Origin: JAGWRA01 sp035534615
GTDB lineage: Bacteria > Acidobacteriota > Vicinamibacteria > Vicinamibacterales > CAVVIG01
Length of the DNA stretch: 13,826 nucleotides
Assembly: GCA_035534615.1 (NCBI GenBank)
Contig: DATLRO010000128.1
Coordinates: forward strand, 1 to 13,826
Direction: 5' to 3'
Part shown: piece by piece, positions 1 to 7,452 of the stretch
Layout of the letters: each line of letters starts with the position of its first letter
Position numbering within the stretch: position 1 is the first letter of the stretch
The notes under the pieces: model-generated
Seen by the model: the letters and a program-made list of their open reading frames with translations, nothing else
What the model was told of the DNA's origin: nothing
The model's database searches: none
Position numbers and translations under genes: made by a program

Positions 1-11
1 GTCGCCGGCCG

Positions 12-2300
12 TCAGAACGACATCAGCTGCGTGAACTTGACGATGAGGCCGCGGCCGGGCACGAGCGACTCCGGTGTGGAGACCCGCTGCTCGTCATAGA
101 CGATGTAGAGGTTGCTGAGGGGGTGGTGGATCAGGTCGAACCGGATGTTCATGTTGAACGTCTGCTGGTCGCGGAAGTACTGAATCAGCGAATCGACGGA
201 CATCTTCCGCGAGAACGAGTAGTTCGCGGTGATCGTCCACAGATCGGCGACGAAGGTCGTGGCCGGCACGGCGAGGCGCGCGGCCGTCCGCTGCACGCTG
301 GCGCTCATCATGAACCGGTACGAGTCCATCAGCGTCAGGCCGGCGCTCACCGTGCGCTGCGTGCCGCTCCACAGGCCGCCGGTGATGACGGTCACATTGA
401 ACGACAGCGGCCGGCTCGGATCCGAGTTGACCATGAACTCGTACTGGTTCCAGCCGTAGTTCCCCGGGGGGATCGGCGGCGAGCCGGGATGGATGGTGAA
501 CGGCACGTCGATCGCCTGGAACTCGGGCGTCACGGCCGCTTCCGTGTACCCGCCGTTGTTGAAGAAGAACGTATACCCGGTGCGCAGCTCCTTGGCGACC
601 ATCCGGCCGGACAGATCGGTGTAGTAGCTCCAGGTGACGTGCGGGTGCATCTCCAGGATGCCGTGGCGCTGGAGCGCGTGGAACCGGGGACGGATGCCGG
701 CGTCGATGAACCACTTGCGGTCGCCGACCCGGTGGTAGTAGCCGAGTTCGTCGTTGAAGTGGTTGCCGATCGACATCATGCCCACCCGCATGTCGTCGAA
801 ATCGGTGTCGCGGGTGAACGACGTGCGGTAGGCGGACTGACCGGCGGTCTGACCCGGCGTGGCCGTCTCGAGGAAATAGGAGCTCCAGTCGATGTTGCCG
901 GCGAACCGGATGTTCGAATCGACGCCGTACACGCGGTTGAAGTCGTGCGCCGCGCCGACGGCCTGCCGCATCATGAAGATCGTGCCGATGTCCGAGCTGT
1001 GGAACAGGTCGCGCCGCAGGCGGACGATCGTGTAGTTGTCGGCCGGGGTCGATCCGGAGCGCGCGGTCTGGGCGGTGATCAGGCCGATGCCGACGCCGTG
1101 CGTCCACCCGGTCAGGCGCGCGCCGCCCAGCATGGGAATCGGCGTCCCGGTGCTCGACAGCCCGATCCGGCGGCTGAAGAACGGCAGCAGGTCCTCGTCC
1201 GGCGACGGCGTCGTGCTGATCCGATCGTTGAGGCCGGCGTCGCCGACGTAGAAGAGCCCGGCGTTCTCGAGGAAGAACGGACGCTTCTCCGGAAAGTACT
1301 GGCTGAACTGCGTCAGGTTCACCTGCTGCGCGTCCGCCTCGACCTGCGCGAAATCCGGGCGGACCGTGGCGGCGAGCGTCAGGGCGGGCGTGACGCCGTA
1401 CTTCAGATCGAAGCCGGCGTCGCCCGTCCGGCCGAAGGCGGCGCCGCCGGTGGCCCGCACCGCGCTGCCAAGCAGGTAGGGCGTGATCTGAAGGTCGCGT
1501 CCGGGATTCATCGCGCCCAGCCCGATCAGATCGCCCGCCAGCGAGACGCGCGTCAGGGTATAGGCGCGCGGGATCGGCGCCCAGAAGTCGAGCTCGTTCT
1601 TGCGGCGGATCCGCCGGCCGAAATTGATGCCCCAGATGCCGTTCAACCCGGGATTGAAGCGCAGCGAGTCGAACGGAATGGCCATTTCCACCGTCCAGCC
1701 GTCCGCCACGCGCCGCGTCTGCACGTACCAGACGGCGTTCCAGCTGGTGTTGACCTCGCGCCCTTCGTTGGTGAACTGCTCGTCCGACTTCGCGCCGGCC
1801 GCGTTGGTGATGAACGCGTACCCGTTGCGGCGGTCGGCGAACGTGTCGAGGATGACTTCGAAATCATCCTGATCGCCAGGCGTGAAGTCCCGCTTGACGT
1901 CGTTCAGGACGATGCCCGACGGATCCGAATCGTGACAATAGGCGGCGATGTACAGATTGCGGGCGTCGAAGGCCACCTGCACGTCCGTCCGTTCGGTGGC
2001 CGGCCGCCCCTCGCGCGGCTCGCTCTGAATGAAGCCGCTCACCCGGGGAGCATGCCTCCAGACCGGATCGTTGAGCACGCCGTCGATAACGACCGGGTGG
2101 ATTGCCGGGACCGCCCGGATCTCGAGCCGGCCGTCGGACGCACGAAGGACGCCGGTCCGCCGGCGGAGTGCGATCGCCGCCGGCGCCGGCCGCGGCGCCG
2201 TGACGCGCGGCCCGGCGGCCGCGCCGCCCATCAGCAGCCCGAACGTGACGCCGACGCCGACCGTCGCGCGCAGGAACGGAGGAGACACGACCTGGGGCAC
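12..2300 (-). CDS. Exported DUF5916 protein with CBM9-like N-terminal domain and C-terminal beta-barrel
   Basis: The protein is 762 aa. A signal peptide (hydrophobic stretch about residues 12-30, then Ala/Pro-rich) is followed by a CBM9-like sandwich at about 65-250 (VIDGVLNDPVW, DDFEVILDTF, NGYAFITNAAGAKSDE, WTVEMAIPFDSLRF). The rest resembles the DUF5916 region, including the hallmark PEKRPFFLEN near 334-345. The last residues alternate polar and aromatic and end in Phe, as outer-membrane barrels do. Such proteins are predicted to sit in the outer membrane and are often annotated as carbohydrate binding; no substrate can be assigned here. The start at 2300 is a GTG with no clear Shine-Dalgarno, and another in-frame GTG lies four codons downstream, so the exact start is uncertain. 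It is the last gene read leftward here and ends 11 bases from the window edge. Family call strong, role inferred. Confidence 0.9.
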   Translation of the reverse strand: MPQVVSPPFLRATVGVGVTFGLLMGGAAAGPRVTAPRPAPAAIALRRRTGVLRASDGRLEIRAVPAIHPVVIDGVLNDPVWRHAPRVSGFIQSEPREGRPATERTDVQVAFDARNLYIAAYCHDSDPSGIVLNDVKRDFTPGDQDDFEVILDTFADRRNGYAFITNAAGAKSDEQFTNEGREVNTSWNAVWYVQTRRVADGWTVEMAIPFDSLRFNPGLNGIWGINFGRRIRRKNELDFWAPIPRAYTLTRVSLAGDLIGLGAMNPGRDLQITPYLLGSAVRATGGAAFGRTGDAGFDLKYGVTPALTLAATVRPDFAQVEADAQQVNLTQFSQYFPEKRPFFLENAGLFYVGDAGLNDRISTTPSPDEDLLPFFSRRIGLSSTGTPIPMLGGARLTGWTHGVGIGLITAQTARSGSTPADNYTIVRLRRDLFHSSDIGTIFMMRQAVGAAHDFNRVYGVDSNIRFAGNIDWSSYFLETATPGQTAGQSAYRTSFTRDTDFDDMRVGMMSIGNHFNDELGYYHRVGDRKWFIDAGIRPRFHALQRHGILEMHPHVTWSYYTDLSGRMVAKELRTGYTFFFNNGGYTEAAVTPEFQAIDVPFTIHPGSPPIPPGNYGWNQYEFMVNSDPSRPLSFNVTVITGGLWSGTQRTVSAGLTLMDSYRFMMSASVQRTAARLAVPATTFVADLWTITANYSFSRKMSVDSLIQYFRDQQTFNMNIRFDLIHHPLSNLYIVYDEQRVSTPESLVPGRGLIVKFTQLMSF

Positions 2301-2611
2301 GGAAGGCCGGGCAGCAAGAACAAGGCCATGGGAGTGGTCCGAGGTGGTTGCGGCGGACGGTCGGACGCGTCTGTCAGCGCGGGAGATCTGCCATCGCGCC
2401 TCGCCGCGGCGACGGACTATTCCTCACAGGAGATGCGGAAAATTTTGAGCTGGACCGTTCGAGCCGCGACTCGCCGATGGATCCGGCCGACACGGTTCGC
2501 CGCGGCGCGGCCGGAGCCGGGCGGGGGCACGCACGCCACCGGCGCCCGGCCGGTCGGCCTGGTCTCCGACGCGCCGGAGACGGCCTGCCAGACAGCCGAA
2601 GGGGGAGGCGA
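2301..2611. other. 311-bp spacer between the DUF5916 and lipoprotein genes
   Basis: I find no convincing gene here; open frames crossing it are low-complexity Arg/Gly/Ala shadows. It must hold the promoter for the leftward DUF5916 gene. The only AT-richer patch (about 2417-2450, containing AAAATTTT) is the likeliest place, but I cannot define convincing -35 and -10 boxes. A 7-bp hairpin near 2562-2581 is listed separately. Confidence 0.5.
2562..2581 (-). terminator. Hairpin downstream of the small lipoprotein gene
   Basis: Perfect 7-bp stem GTCTCCG / CGGAGAC around a 6-base loop, about 30 bases past the stop codon of the leftward lipoprotein gene. There is no T-run, so it is at best a GC-rich terminator or a transcript-end stabiliser. 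Confidence 0.35.
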
Positions 2612-3031
2612 TCAGGAGTGCGAGATCGCGAGGGTGAAGGTGTTGTTCTCGGTGACGTAGCCGATGTCGAAGATCGCCGCGCAGTACGTGCCGGCGGGGA
2701 TGCCGGTGAATGAGACCGGCTCGTTCACGGTGACCGTCTGCTGCACGCTGAGCAGGCAGCCCGACGTCGTCAGCTGGCCGAGGCCGACACCCAGGGCGAT
2801 GGTCGATTGCGGGTTGAACGCCGTCACCGTGATGCTGACGGTGCCCTGCTTCGACACGTTGAACGGCACCGCCGCTTCGCCGGCGATACCGAGGGTGCCG
2901 CTGAACGGCGGTTCGTTGATCGTGGCGCTCGCCGACGTCGGGGTCCCGCCGCACGCGAACGCGGCACACAGCGCCGCGACGGCCGCGATGCACGTCGCCG
3001 CTGTGATGGCCTTGCTTCTCACCATGATCAC
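2612..3031 (-). CDS. Small secreted protein, probable lipoprotein, function unknown
   Basis: The protein is 139 aa. The N-terminus has Arg5/Lys7, a hydrophobic core at about 8-26 and a Cys at 27 followed by GG. AFAC is an imperfect lipobox, so lipidation is likely but not certain. The mature part (about 110 aa) is rich in beta-forming Thr/Val/Ile with two further cysteines (Cys92, Cys117) that could form a disulfide, suggesting one small beta-sandwich domain. I do not recognise a named family. The GTG at 3031 is preceded by GGAGAG at 5 bases; an ATG two codons in is 11 bases from it, so the GTG is preferred. It is single, with no obvious operon partner; the next gene upstream is a pseudogene on the same strand. 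Confidence 0.72.
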   Translation of the reverse strand: MIMVRSKAITAATCIAAVAALCAAFACGGTPTSASATINEPPFSGTLGIAGEAAVPFNVSKQGTVSITVTAFNPQSTIALGVGLGQLTTSGCLLSVQQTVTVNEPVSFTGIPAGTYCAAIFDIGYVTENNTFTLAISHS

Positions 3032-3157
3032 GTTCTCTCCAGGGATGTGCCGGAACGGGCGAACGTCATCCGTCCGCGCCTCGAGGGCCGCCGGCCGGAC
3101 GAGAAGAGTCTAGCACGGAGCGTCGTCTGCCACGCGCCGCGTCGGCGTCGCAGCGCT

Positions 3158-3174
3158 GACGGCGGCCGGCCGTC
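3158..3174 (-). terminator. Short hairpin beyond the lysR remnant
   Basis: GACGGC / GCCGTC, a perfect 6-bp stem with a 5-base loop, 16 bases past the restored stop codon of the lysR remnant. It could be its old terminator. There is no T-run and such short GC palindromes are common at this base composition. Confidence 0.25.
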
Positions 3175-3189
3175 CACGAACACCGGAAA

Positions 3190-4051
3190 TCACCCCGGCG
3201 ACCGGCGCCGGGCGGACTCGTAGAAGCGCCGCGCCGTGCCGGCGAGTGCGCCGGCCGGCAGCGTCCAGCAGAACGTGCGGCGGACGATCAGGTCGAGCCC
3301 GGGCACGGACGTGCACCAGGCCGGCCGCCACGTGCGCACGGATGGACCATCGGGAGACGAAGGCGACGCCGAGCCCGGCGGCCGCGGCGCCGACGACCGC
3401 TTCCGTGCTGCCGAGCTCGACGTCGAGGCTGTGCGCCTCGCGCCGGCGCAGGCCTGCGCGACGGAGCGCCCGCTCCACGACCGCGCGCGTGCCGGATCCG
3501 GTCTCGCGCCAGAGCATCGGCACCGCCTCGAGATCGCGCGCCCGGCGCAGCGTGAACGGCGCGTCACGCCCGACAATCGGCACGATCTCGTCGTCGACGA
3601 ACGGCTCGAGCCGGACACCCGGGGCGCGCGTGTGGCCTTCGACCAGCCCGAGCGGAGCCCGTCCGGCCCGCACCGCCTCGACCACCCGGTCGGTGTTGTC
3701 CACGAGGACGCGCAGCGGCACGCCGCGATGCGCGGCCCGGAACTCCGCCAGCATCGGCGGGAGCAGGTGCGCCGCCACCGTCGTGCTCGCGGCGATGACG
3801 AGCGGCCCGCCCGGCTCGTCGCCGGCCGCGACCTCCGAGGCCGCGTCGTGGAGGAGCTGGTGCATCGATCGGGCGTGCCGCGCGAGGCGGAGGCCGGCGT
3901 CGGTCGGCTCCACGCCCCGGGCCGAACGGACGAAGAGCGCCGCGCCGAGCGCCTCCTCGAGCTTCCGCACCTGGGCGGTGACGGCCGGCTGCGACAGGTG
4001 AAGCGCTCTCGCCGCGGCCGAGATCCGGCCGGCCTCCAGGATGCAGCGCGC
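3190..4051 (-). pseudogene. LysR-family regulator, 5'-truncated and frameshifted
   Basis: The winged-helix motif is present (ILEAGRISAAARALHLSQP, then AVTAQVRKLEEALG) and is followed by a substrate-binding domain (VIAASTTVAAHLLPPML, APLGLVEG). The gene lacks the opening residues that LysR proteins carry before this point (typically M..LRQLRxF). Upstream in frame the sequence turns into antisense of a transporter gene. Near 3307 the frame also breaks: after AAGLVHV the LysR-like ending (VPGLDLIVRRTFCW, LPAGALAGTARRFYE) continues only in another frame, consistent with one extra base in the CC pair at 3307-3308. With the frame restored, about 284 aa remain of the usual ~300. In many bacteria such a regulator lies divergent to a yeiH-type transporter, and its remnant is indeed adjacent. 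The shift could be a sequencing error; the missing head could not. Confidence 0.82.
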
Positions 4052-4073
4052 CCGCTCGGTCGATGCGCCCTCG

Positions 4074-4349
4074 CGCGCGATCGGCCGGCTGAAGTATCCG
4101 TGGTTCATCGCCGGCTTCGTCGCCGTGTCGGCTGTGGTCACCTTCGTCCCCGCGCTGCGCAGCTCGGGCCACCTCGTCTCGATGCTCGCCGAGCGCCTCC
4201 TGGCCGCCACCCTGTTCCTCATGGGACTCGGGCTCTCGCGCTCCGCCCTGCGCACCCTGGGCGCCCGCCCGTTCGTGCTCGCCACGCTGCTCTGGTTCGT
4301 CCTGGCCACGACGACGCTCGGGGCGATCCTCGGCGGGTGGATTCACTGA
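4074..4349 (+). pseudogene. C-terminal remnant of a YeiH/UPF0324-family membrane transporter
   Basis: About 90 residues survive, starting near GRLKYPWFIAGF and ending LLWFVLATTTLGAILGG plus three residues. They form three hydrophobic segments and the typical ending of YeiH-type proteins (ALFLMGLGLS, then a GxRPxxLxxLLWxxLA pattern), annotated as putative sulfate exporters. Family members are roughly 300-350 aa, so about three quarters of the N-terminal part is missing. The nearest in-frame ATG (4041) lies inside the opposing lysR remnant and has no convincing ribosome site. A hairpin terminator still follows the stop. Very probably dead. Confidence 0.8.
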
Positions 4350-4365
4350 GCCCCCGGGTGCCCCC

Positions 4366-4398
4366 CGGCGCCGGACCCGCGAAACGGGCCCGGGCGCA
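4366..4398 (+). terminator. Hairpin downstream of the transporter remnant
   Basis: CCGGACCCG and CGGGCCCGG pair with one mismatch around a CGAAA loop, and the stem extends outward through GCGC/GCGC with a one-base bulge. It lies about 17 bases after the stop of the YeiH remnant and probably insulates the next gene. No T-run. Confidence 0.45.
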
Positions 4399-4427
4399 TG
4401 GTGTCCGGCGATTCGGTGAGCTATGAT
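4399..4427 (+). promoter_or_regulatory. Possible promoter of the first VOC gene
   Basis: TATGAT at 4422-4427 is a good -10 match. The element 17 bases upstream (TGGTGT) is a poor -35 match. Transcription would begin about 60 bases before the ATG at 4496. It does not resemble the promoter shared by the other two VOC genes. Confidence 0.3.
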
Positions 4428-4495
4428 TGGCCGGCTGTCGGCACGTCGCGGGCAGCGGTCACCTGACGAATCTCCACATGGCGAGAGGGGGCGAT

Positions 4496-5626
4496 ATGAC
4501 CCGGGAGAAGGATGATGTCACGGCGCTGGGCCGGCTGCTGAACGACCAGGGACGCGGCGTGATCTCGCGTCGCACGGTGCTGCGGGCGCTGGGCGTGGCG
4601 GCGGTGGGAGCGCCGCTGACCGTCTTCGCGCAGGGCCGGTGCCTGCACCAGGCCGGGACGCCGGCGTGCAACACGACCGTGATTCCAGCGGTCTTCGAAC
4701 CGACGGGGTGGAAGACCGTGGCGCTGGACCACCTCACCGTCCACGTCGCGGACTACCGGAAGGAGGCGGCGTTCTACGTCGCGCTCATGGGATGGAAGGT
4801 CCGGAGCGACGACGGCAAACAGGCGGTGCTCGACATCGGCGACTGGGGCTCGGTCATCTTCAGGCAGGCGCCGCTGGCCGAGTTCGCGAACATCCCGCCG
4901 CTCTTTCCCGGCCGGCCGCCGGCGCCGCTGCACGCGGTCGTGAAGTCCTTCTGCTGGGTCATCGAGCCGTGGAGCGCGACGGAGGTGGTTGCGGCGCTCC
5001 GGAAGCGCGGCCTCACGCCGGTGGCCGACCACGGCGACGGCGGGTTCGAGCGTTTCCACGTGAAGGATCCGGATGGATTCGACCTCCAGATCAGCAACGG
5101 CAACGGTCTGGCGAAGGCCCGCAGGACGACGCCGGCTGACGCGAAGCTGCCGGGGCCGGCGCCGTTCGCCTCGACCGGATGGAAGACGGTCTGGCTGGAC
5201 CACCTCTCGTTCGACGTGAGTAATTACAAGGAGAGCGCCTCGTTCTACTGCAATCTGCTCGGGTGGAAGCCGACCTACGACGAGGGCAGTCAGAACGAGT
5301 GCGAGATGGGCGAGATCGGAGACGCCATCATCCGCGGCGGGAATCCGCTGTCGCACGCGTTCCAGCATCCCCCACACGCCGGCGCACGGATCGATCACAT
5401 GTCGTTCGGCATCCAGCCGTTCGACGCGGACCGCGTGCAGGCGGCGCTCGAGCAGCGGCACCTGCGGGCGCGGGTCGACACGGCCGGCGGCGGCCCCATC
5501 GCCACGTCGGCCTACAAGAGCTACCACACGTTCACGCCCAACGGGTACAACCTGCAGATCAGCGACGTCACGCGGGCGACCCGGTTGACGTTGTCGAACG
5601 CGGTCCGGCCCAGGACGTCGGACTGA
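4496..5626 (+). CDS. Tat-exported double VOC-domain protein (copy 1)
   Basis: The protein is 376 aa. A twin-arginine signal (SRRTVLRALG, Arg25-Arg26) precedes a short hydrophobic run and a likely cleavage site near VFA/QG (44-47). Two glyoxalase-fold (VOC) units follow, each opening with TGWKTVxLDHL: domain 1 about 70-203, domain 2 about 227-360. Both end with xPxGxxLQIS strands (Gln198, Gln354). His79, His236 and His301 sit at predicted metal positions; in domain 1 the position equivalent to His301 is Ser (KSFCWVIEPW). Family members bind divalent metals and include dioxygenases, glyoxalases and non-enzymatic binders; the substrate is unknown. The ATG at 4496 is chosen because GAGGGG precedes it by 5 bases and it aligns with the paralogues; an upstream TTG at 4427 lacks support. 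It is most divergent from the other two copies and lies on the opposite strand. Confidence 0.92.
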   Translation: MTREKDDVTALGRLLNDQGRGVISRRTVLRALGVAAVGAPLTVFAQGRCLHQAGTPACNTTVIPAVFEPTGWKTVALDHLTVHVADYRKEAAFYVALMGWKVRSDDGKQAVLDIGDWGSVIFRQAPLAEFANIPPLFPGRPPAPLHAVVKSFCWVIEPWSATEVVAALRKRGLTPVADHGDGGFERFHVKDPDGFDLQISNGNGLAKARRTTPADAKLPGPAPFASTGWKTVWLDHLSFDVSNYKESASFYCNLLGWKPTYDEGSQNECEMGEIGDAIIRGGNPLSHAFQHPPHAGARIDHMSFGIQPFDADRVQAALEQRHLRARVDTAGGGPIATSAYKSYHTFTPNGYNLQISDVTRATRLTLSNAVRPRTSD

Positions 5627-5639
5627 CGGACCGCCCGCT

Positions 5640-5700
5640 GACACGGACGGGCATCGTCGCCGACCTGCGTCGACGGCGATGCCCGGAGTCCGCCTGTGTC
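5640..5700 (+). terminator. Long hairpin downstream of VOC copy 1
   Basis: The core stem CGGGCATCGTCGCCG / CGACGGCGATGCCCG has 13 Watson-Crick pairs of 15, one G-U and one A-C, with an 8-base loop. Outer arms GACACGGAC / GTCCG..TGTGTC extend it with small bulges. It begins about 14 bases past the stop and sits between two convergent reading directions. No T-run. Confidence 0.55.
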
Positions 5701-5720
5701 CGATCGCCCCCTGCCAGCCG

Positions 5721-5890
5721 TCAGGCCTTCGCGCGGCGCCGCCGGAGAATCGCGCTTCCCAGCCCCGTGGCCACGAGGAAGAGCGACGCCGGTTCCGGCA
5801 CCGGATTCACGACGAGACCGTTGCGCACCTGGAAGATCCACGCGTAGATCCCGGACCGGCAAGGGTCTGCGGCCGCGTAGTCGACCGTTT
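5721..5890 (-). pseudogene. Orphan PEP-CTERM sorting tail (headless gene remnant)
   Basis: Read leftward, the frame ending in TGA at 5721-5723 encodes IYAWIFQVRNGLVV, then NPVPEPASLFLVATGLG, then SAILRRRRAKA. This is a complete PEP-CTERM signal: VPEP motif, one hydrophobic helix, and an Arg-rich cytoplasmic tail. In exosortase systems such tails direct export and anchoring of surface proteins. Upstream, the frame stays open but turns into unstructured Arg/Pro/Ser-rich sequence with no start codon or protein-like pattern, so only the last ~30-55 residues are recognisable. No exosortase gene is in the window. The left boundary is firm; the right is an estimate. It converges on VOC copy 1 and lies about 20 bases beyond its terminator hairpin. 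Confidence 0.7.
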
Positions 5891-6043
5891 CGGTGACCCT
5901 TGGGAGCCGGGCAGCGCTCCTTGATGCCGTGGACCATCCCGCGCCCGGACCACGATGCCGGGAGTCCTGCGGGCCGATGTGCTGAACGGTTGGTGGGAGT
6001 TCGAGGACCTGCGATACGGTCGCGCGTCTCGGATGACCGGAGA

Positions 6044-6077
6044 GGGCCGACCGACCGTGGCAGCGGTCGGTCGGCCC
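6044..6077 (-). terminator. Distal terminator hairpin of VOC copy 2
   Basis: Perfect 14-bp stem GGGCCGACCGACCG / CGGTCGGTCGGCCC with a 6-base loop, about 63 bases past the stop of VOC copy 2. It is the strongest hairpin in the window. The arms carry internal CCGA repeats. Confidence 0.6.
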
Positions 6078-6100
6078 GTCACCTGCTGTTCTTCGTCGTC

Positions 6101-6125
6101 CGCCGCGGCGCCAGGAGCCGCGGCG
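6101..6125 (-). terminator. Proximal hairpin of VOC copy 2
   Basis: Perfect 9-bp stem CGCCGCGGC / GCCGCGGCG with a 7-base loop, 15 bases after the stop of VOC copy 2. With the distal hairpin it forms a tandem pair. Confidence 0.5.
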
Positions 6126-6140
6126 ATGAGCCCGGCGCGA

Positions 6141-7286
6141 CTAGGCGGGCGTCGGCTGACCCGACCGCGTCGCTCGCGTGACGTTGCTGACCTGCAGATT
6201 GAATCCGTTCGGCGTCGTCGTGTGATAGCTCTTGTAGAACGCCTTGTGGATGTCCACCTTGCCGAAGGTGCCGGTGTCGGCGAACGCCGTCAGGCCCCGC
6301 TTCAGGAGCGCGGCCTCGACCTCATCGGGATCGAACGGGGTGATACCGAACGAGATGTGGTCGATTTCCGCGATCCGCGGGATCGGTGAGATCGCCTTGC
6401 CGGCGGCGTCGACGCGGTAGCCGCGGCGGATGATGATGTCGCCGATCTCGCCGATTTCGCACTGATTCTGACTGCCCTCGTCCGGCCCCGGCTTCCAGCC
6501 GAGGAGCGCCGAGTAGAACGCCACGGTCTTCTTGTAGTCCGCGACCTGGAAGGAGATGTGATCGAGCCAGGTCGTCTTCCAGTCGGTGTGCGCGAAGGGC
6601 GCCGGCGCGGACGTCCTGCCGTGTGCCGGCGTGCGGCGCCGGTTGCTCCGGTTGCCGTTGCTGATCTGGAGGTCGAACCCGTCGGGATCCTTCACGTGGA
6701 AGCTCTCGAAGTCCGGCCCGTGGTTGTCGGCGACCGGATTGAGGCCGCGCTTCCGCAGTTCCGCTTCGACGGTCCGGGCGTCCCAGGGCTCGATGCCCCA
6801 GCAGAAGCTGTCGACGAGCGCGTTGCGCGGGACGAACGGGTGACGTGCCGCCTGGGGCAGACGCCCCTGATAGCGCTCGAAGGCCGCCTTCTCCGCTGCG
6901 ATCGACGCGGCCGGCGCGTGGTACCCGCCGCGGAGGACGAGCCCGCCCCAGTCGCCGACGTCGAGCACCGCCTCCTTGCCGTTGTCGCTCCTGATGTTCC
7001 AGTTCATGAGGGCGTTGTAGTACGCGGCTTCCTTCGGGTAGTCCGCCACCTGGCAGGAGAGGTGATCCAGCAGGACGGTCCTCCACCCCGTGGGCTCGAA
7101 CGGCAGCCTGGCCGGCGTCTGGTTGCACCCCGGCGTCCGCGCGAGCTTTCCGCCGCACTGGCCCTGTGCCAGCGCCGTCGCGGGACTGAAGGCCGCGGCG
7201 GCGATGCCCAGGGCCTTCAGCAGCTGCCGGCGTGAGAGCCTGCCGCGGTCGAAGTCGTTGCACAGCCTGGAAAGGTCGTCACTCAT
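6141..7286 (-). CDS. Tat-exported double VOC-domain protein (copy 2)
   Basis: The protein is 381 aa. The N-terminus MSDDLSRLCNDFDRGRLSRR leads into a Tat motif (SRRQLLKALG, Arg19-Arg20) and a hydrophobic stretch ending ALAQG. Domain 1 (about 66-212) opens TGWRTVLLDHL and ends FHVKDPDGFDLQISNGN. Domain 2 (about 232-370) opens TDWKTTWLDHI and ends with TPNGFNLQVSNVT. Candidate metal residues are His75 and Gln207 in domain 1, and His243, His310 and Gln365 in domain 2; the domain 1 equivalent of His310 is Ser (VDSFCWGIEPW). The ATG at 7286 has GGAGGAG six bases upstream; an in-frame start at 7391 would add 35 residues lying over the promoter and is rejected. It is closest to copy 3 in N-terminus, promoter and orientation. 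It is divergent from the PadR operon across 234 bp. Exported by the folded route, so a cofactor may be inserted in the cytoplasm (inference). Confidence 0.93.
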   Translation of the reverse strand: MSDDLSRLCNDFDRGRLSRRQLLKALGIAAAAFSPATALAQGQCGGKLARTPGCNQTPARLPFEPTGWRTVLLDHLSCQVADYPKEAAYYNALMNWNIRSDNGKEAVLDVGDWGGLVLRGGYHAPAASIAAEKAAFERYQGRLPQAARHPFVPRNALVDSFCWGIEPWDARTVEAELRKRGLNPVADNHGPDFESFHVKDPDGFDLQISNGNRSNRRRTPAHGRTSAPAPFAHTDWKTTWLDHISFQVADYKKTVAFYSALLGWKPGPDEGSQNQCEIGEIGDIIIRRGYRVDAAGKAISPIPRIAEIDHISFGITPFDPDEVEAALLKRGLTAFADTGTFGKVDIHKAFYKSYHTTTPNGFNLQVSNVTRATRSGQPTPA

Positions 7287-7333
7287 CGAATGCTCCTCCG
7301 GAATCCGCGCGACCGCGTGAATGTGCCGCCCAG

Positions 7334-7362
7334 AGTATGCGTCCGGGCCCGGCCATTGGCAA
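7334..7362 (-). promoter_or_regulatory. Promoter of VOC copy 2 (conserved with copy 3)
   Basis: Read leftward: TTGCCA (7357-7362), a 17-base spacer, then CATACT (7334-7339). The same two boxes with an 18-base spacer precede copy 3, as does the flanking ATTGGCAAGA block. This conservation in non-coding sequence is the main support. Confidence 0.6.
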
Positions 7363-7452
7363 GACAGGCGTGCGGTCAGGCGCGAGCGCACGAGCAGAGC
7401 CGTGCCGGACGCTCGGCCGCGGGCCGGTCGCGGAGCCCCGGCCGTTCTCCCT

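Noticed and set aside
123..2660. 845-residue plus-strand open frame opposite the DUF5916 gene
   Set aside because: Arg/Asp/Val/Gly-rich low-complexity translation with no domain pattern; it is the antisense shadow of a gene with clear family motifs.
3158..3174. Confident terminator for the lysR remnant
   Set aside because: A 6-bp GC stem without a T-run is expected by chance at this composition; kept only as a low-confidence feature.
4041..4349. Treating the transporter remnant as an intact 102-aa membrane protein
   Set aside because: Its first residues are antisense of the lysR remnant, there is no convincing ribosome site, and only the family's C-terminal quarter is present.
4427..4495. 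Upstream TTG start for VOC copy 1
   Set aside because: No ribosome site, it overlaps the likely -10 box, and the added residues are absent from the paralogues; ATG 4496 fits better.
4496..5626. Calling the VOC proteins bleomycin or fosfomycin resistance proteins
   Set aside because: They share the fold only. Two domains, Tat export and the Gln in place of the metal-binding Glu do not match those resistance proteins.
5955..6140. Short plus-strand frame starting MPGVLRADVLNGWWEFEDLR
   Set aside because: The first 25 residues look mildly protein-like, but the frame then runs through two terminator hairpins into antisense of VOC copy 2. No family recognised and no ribosome site.
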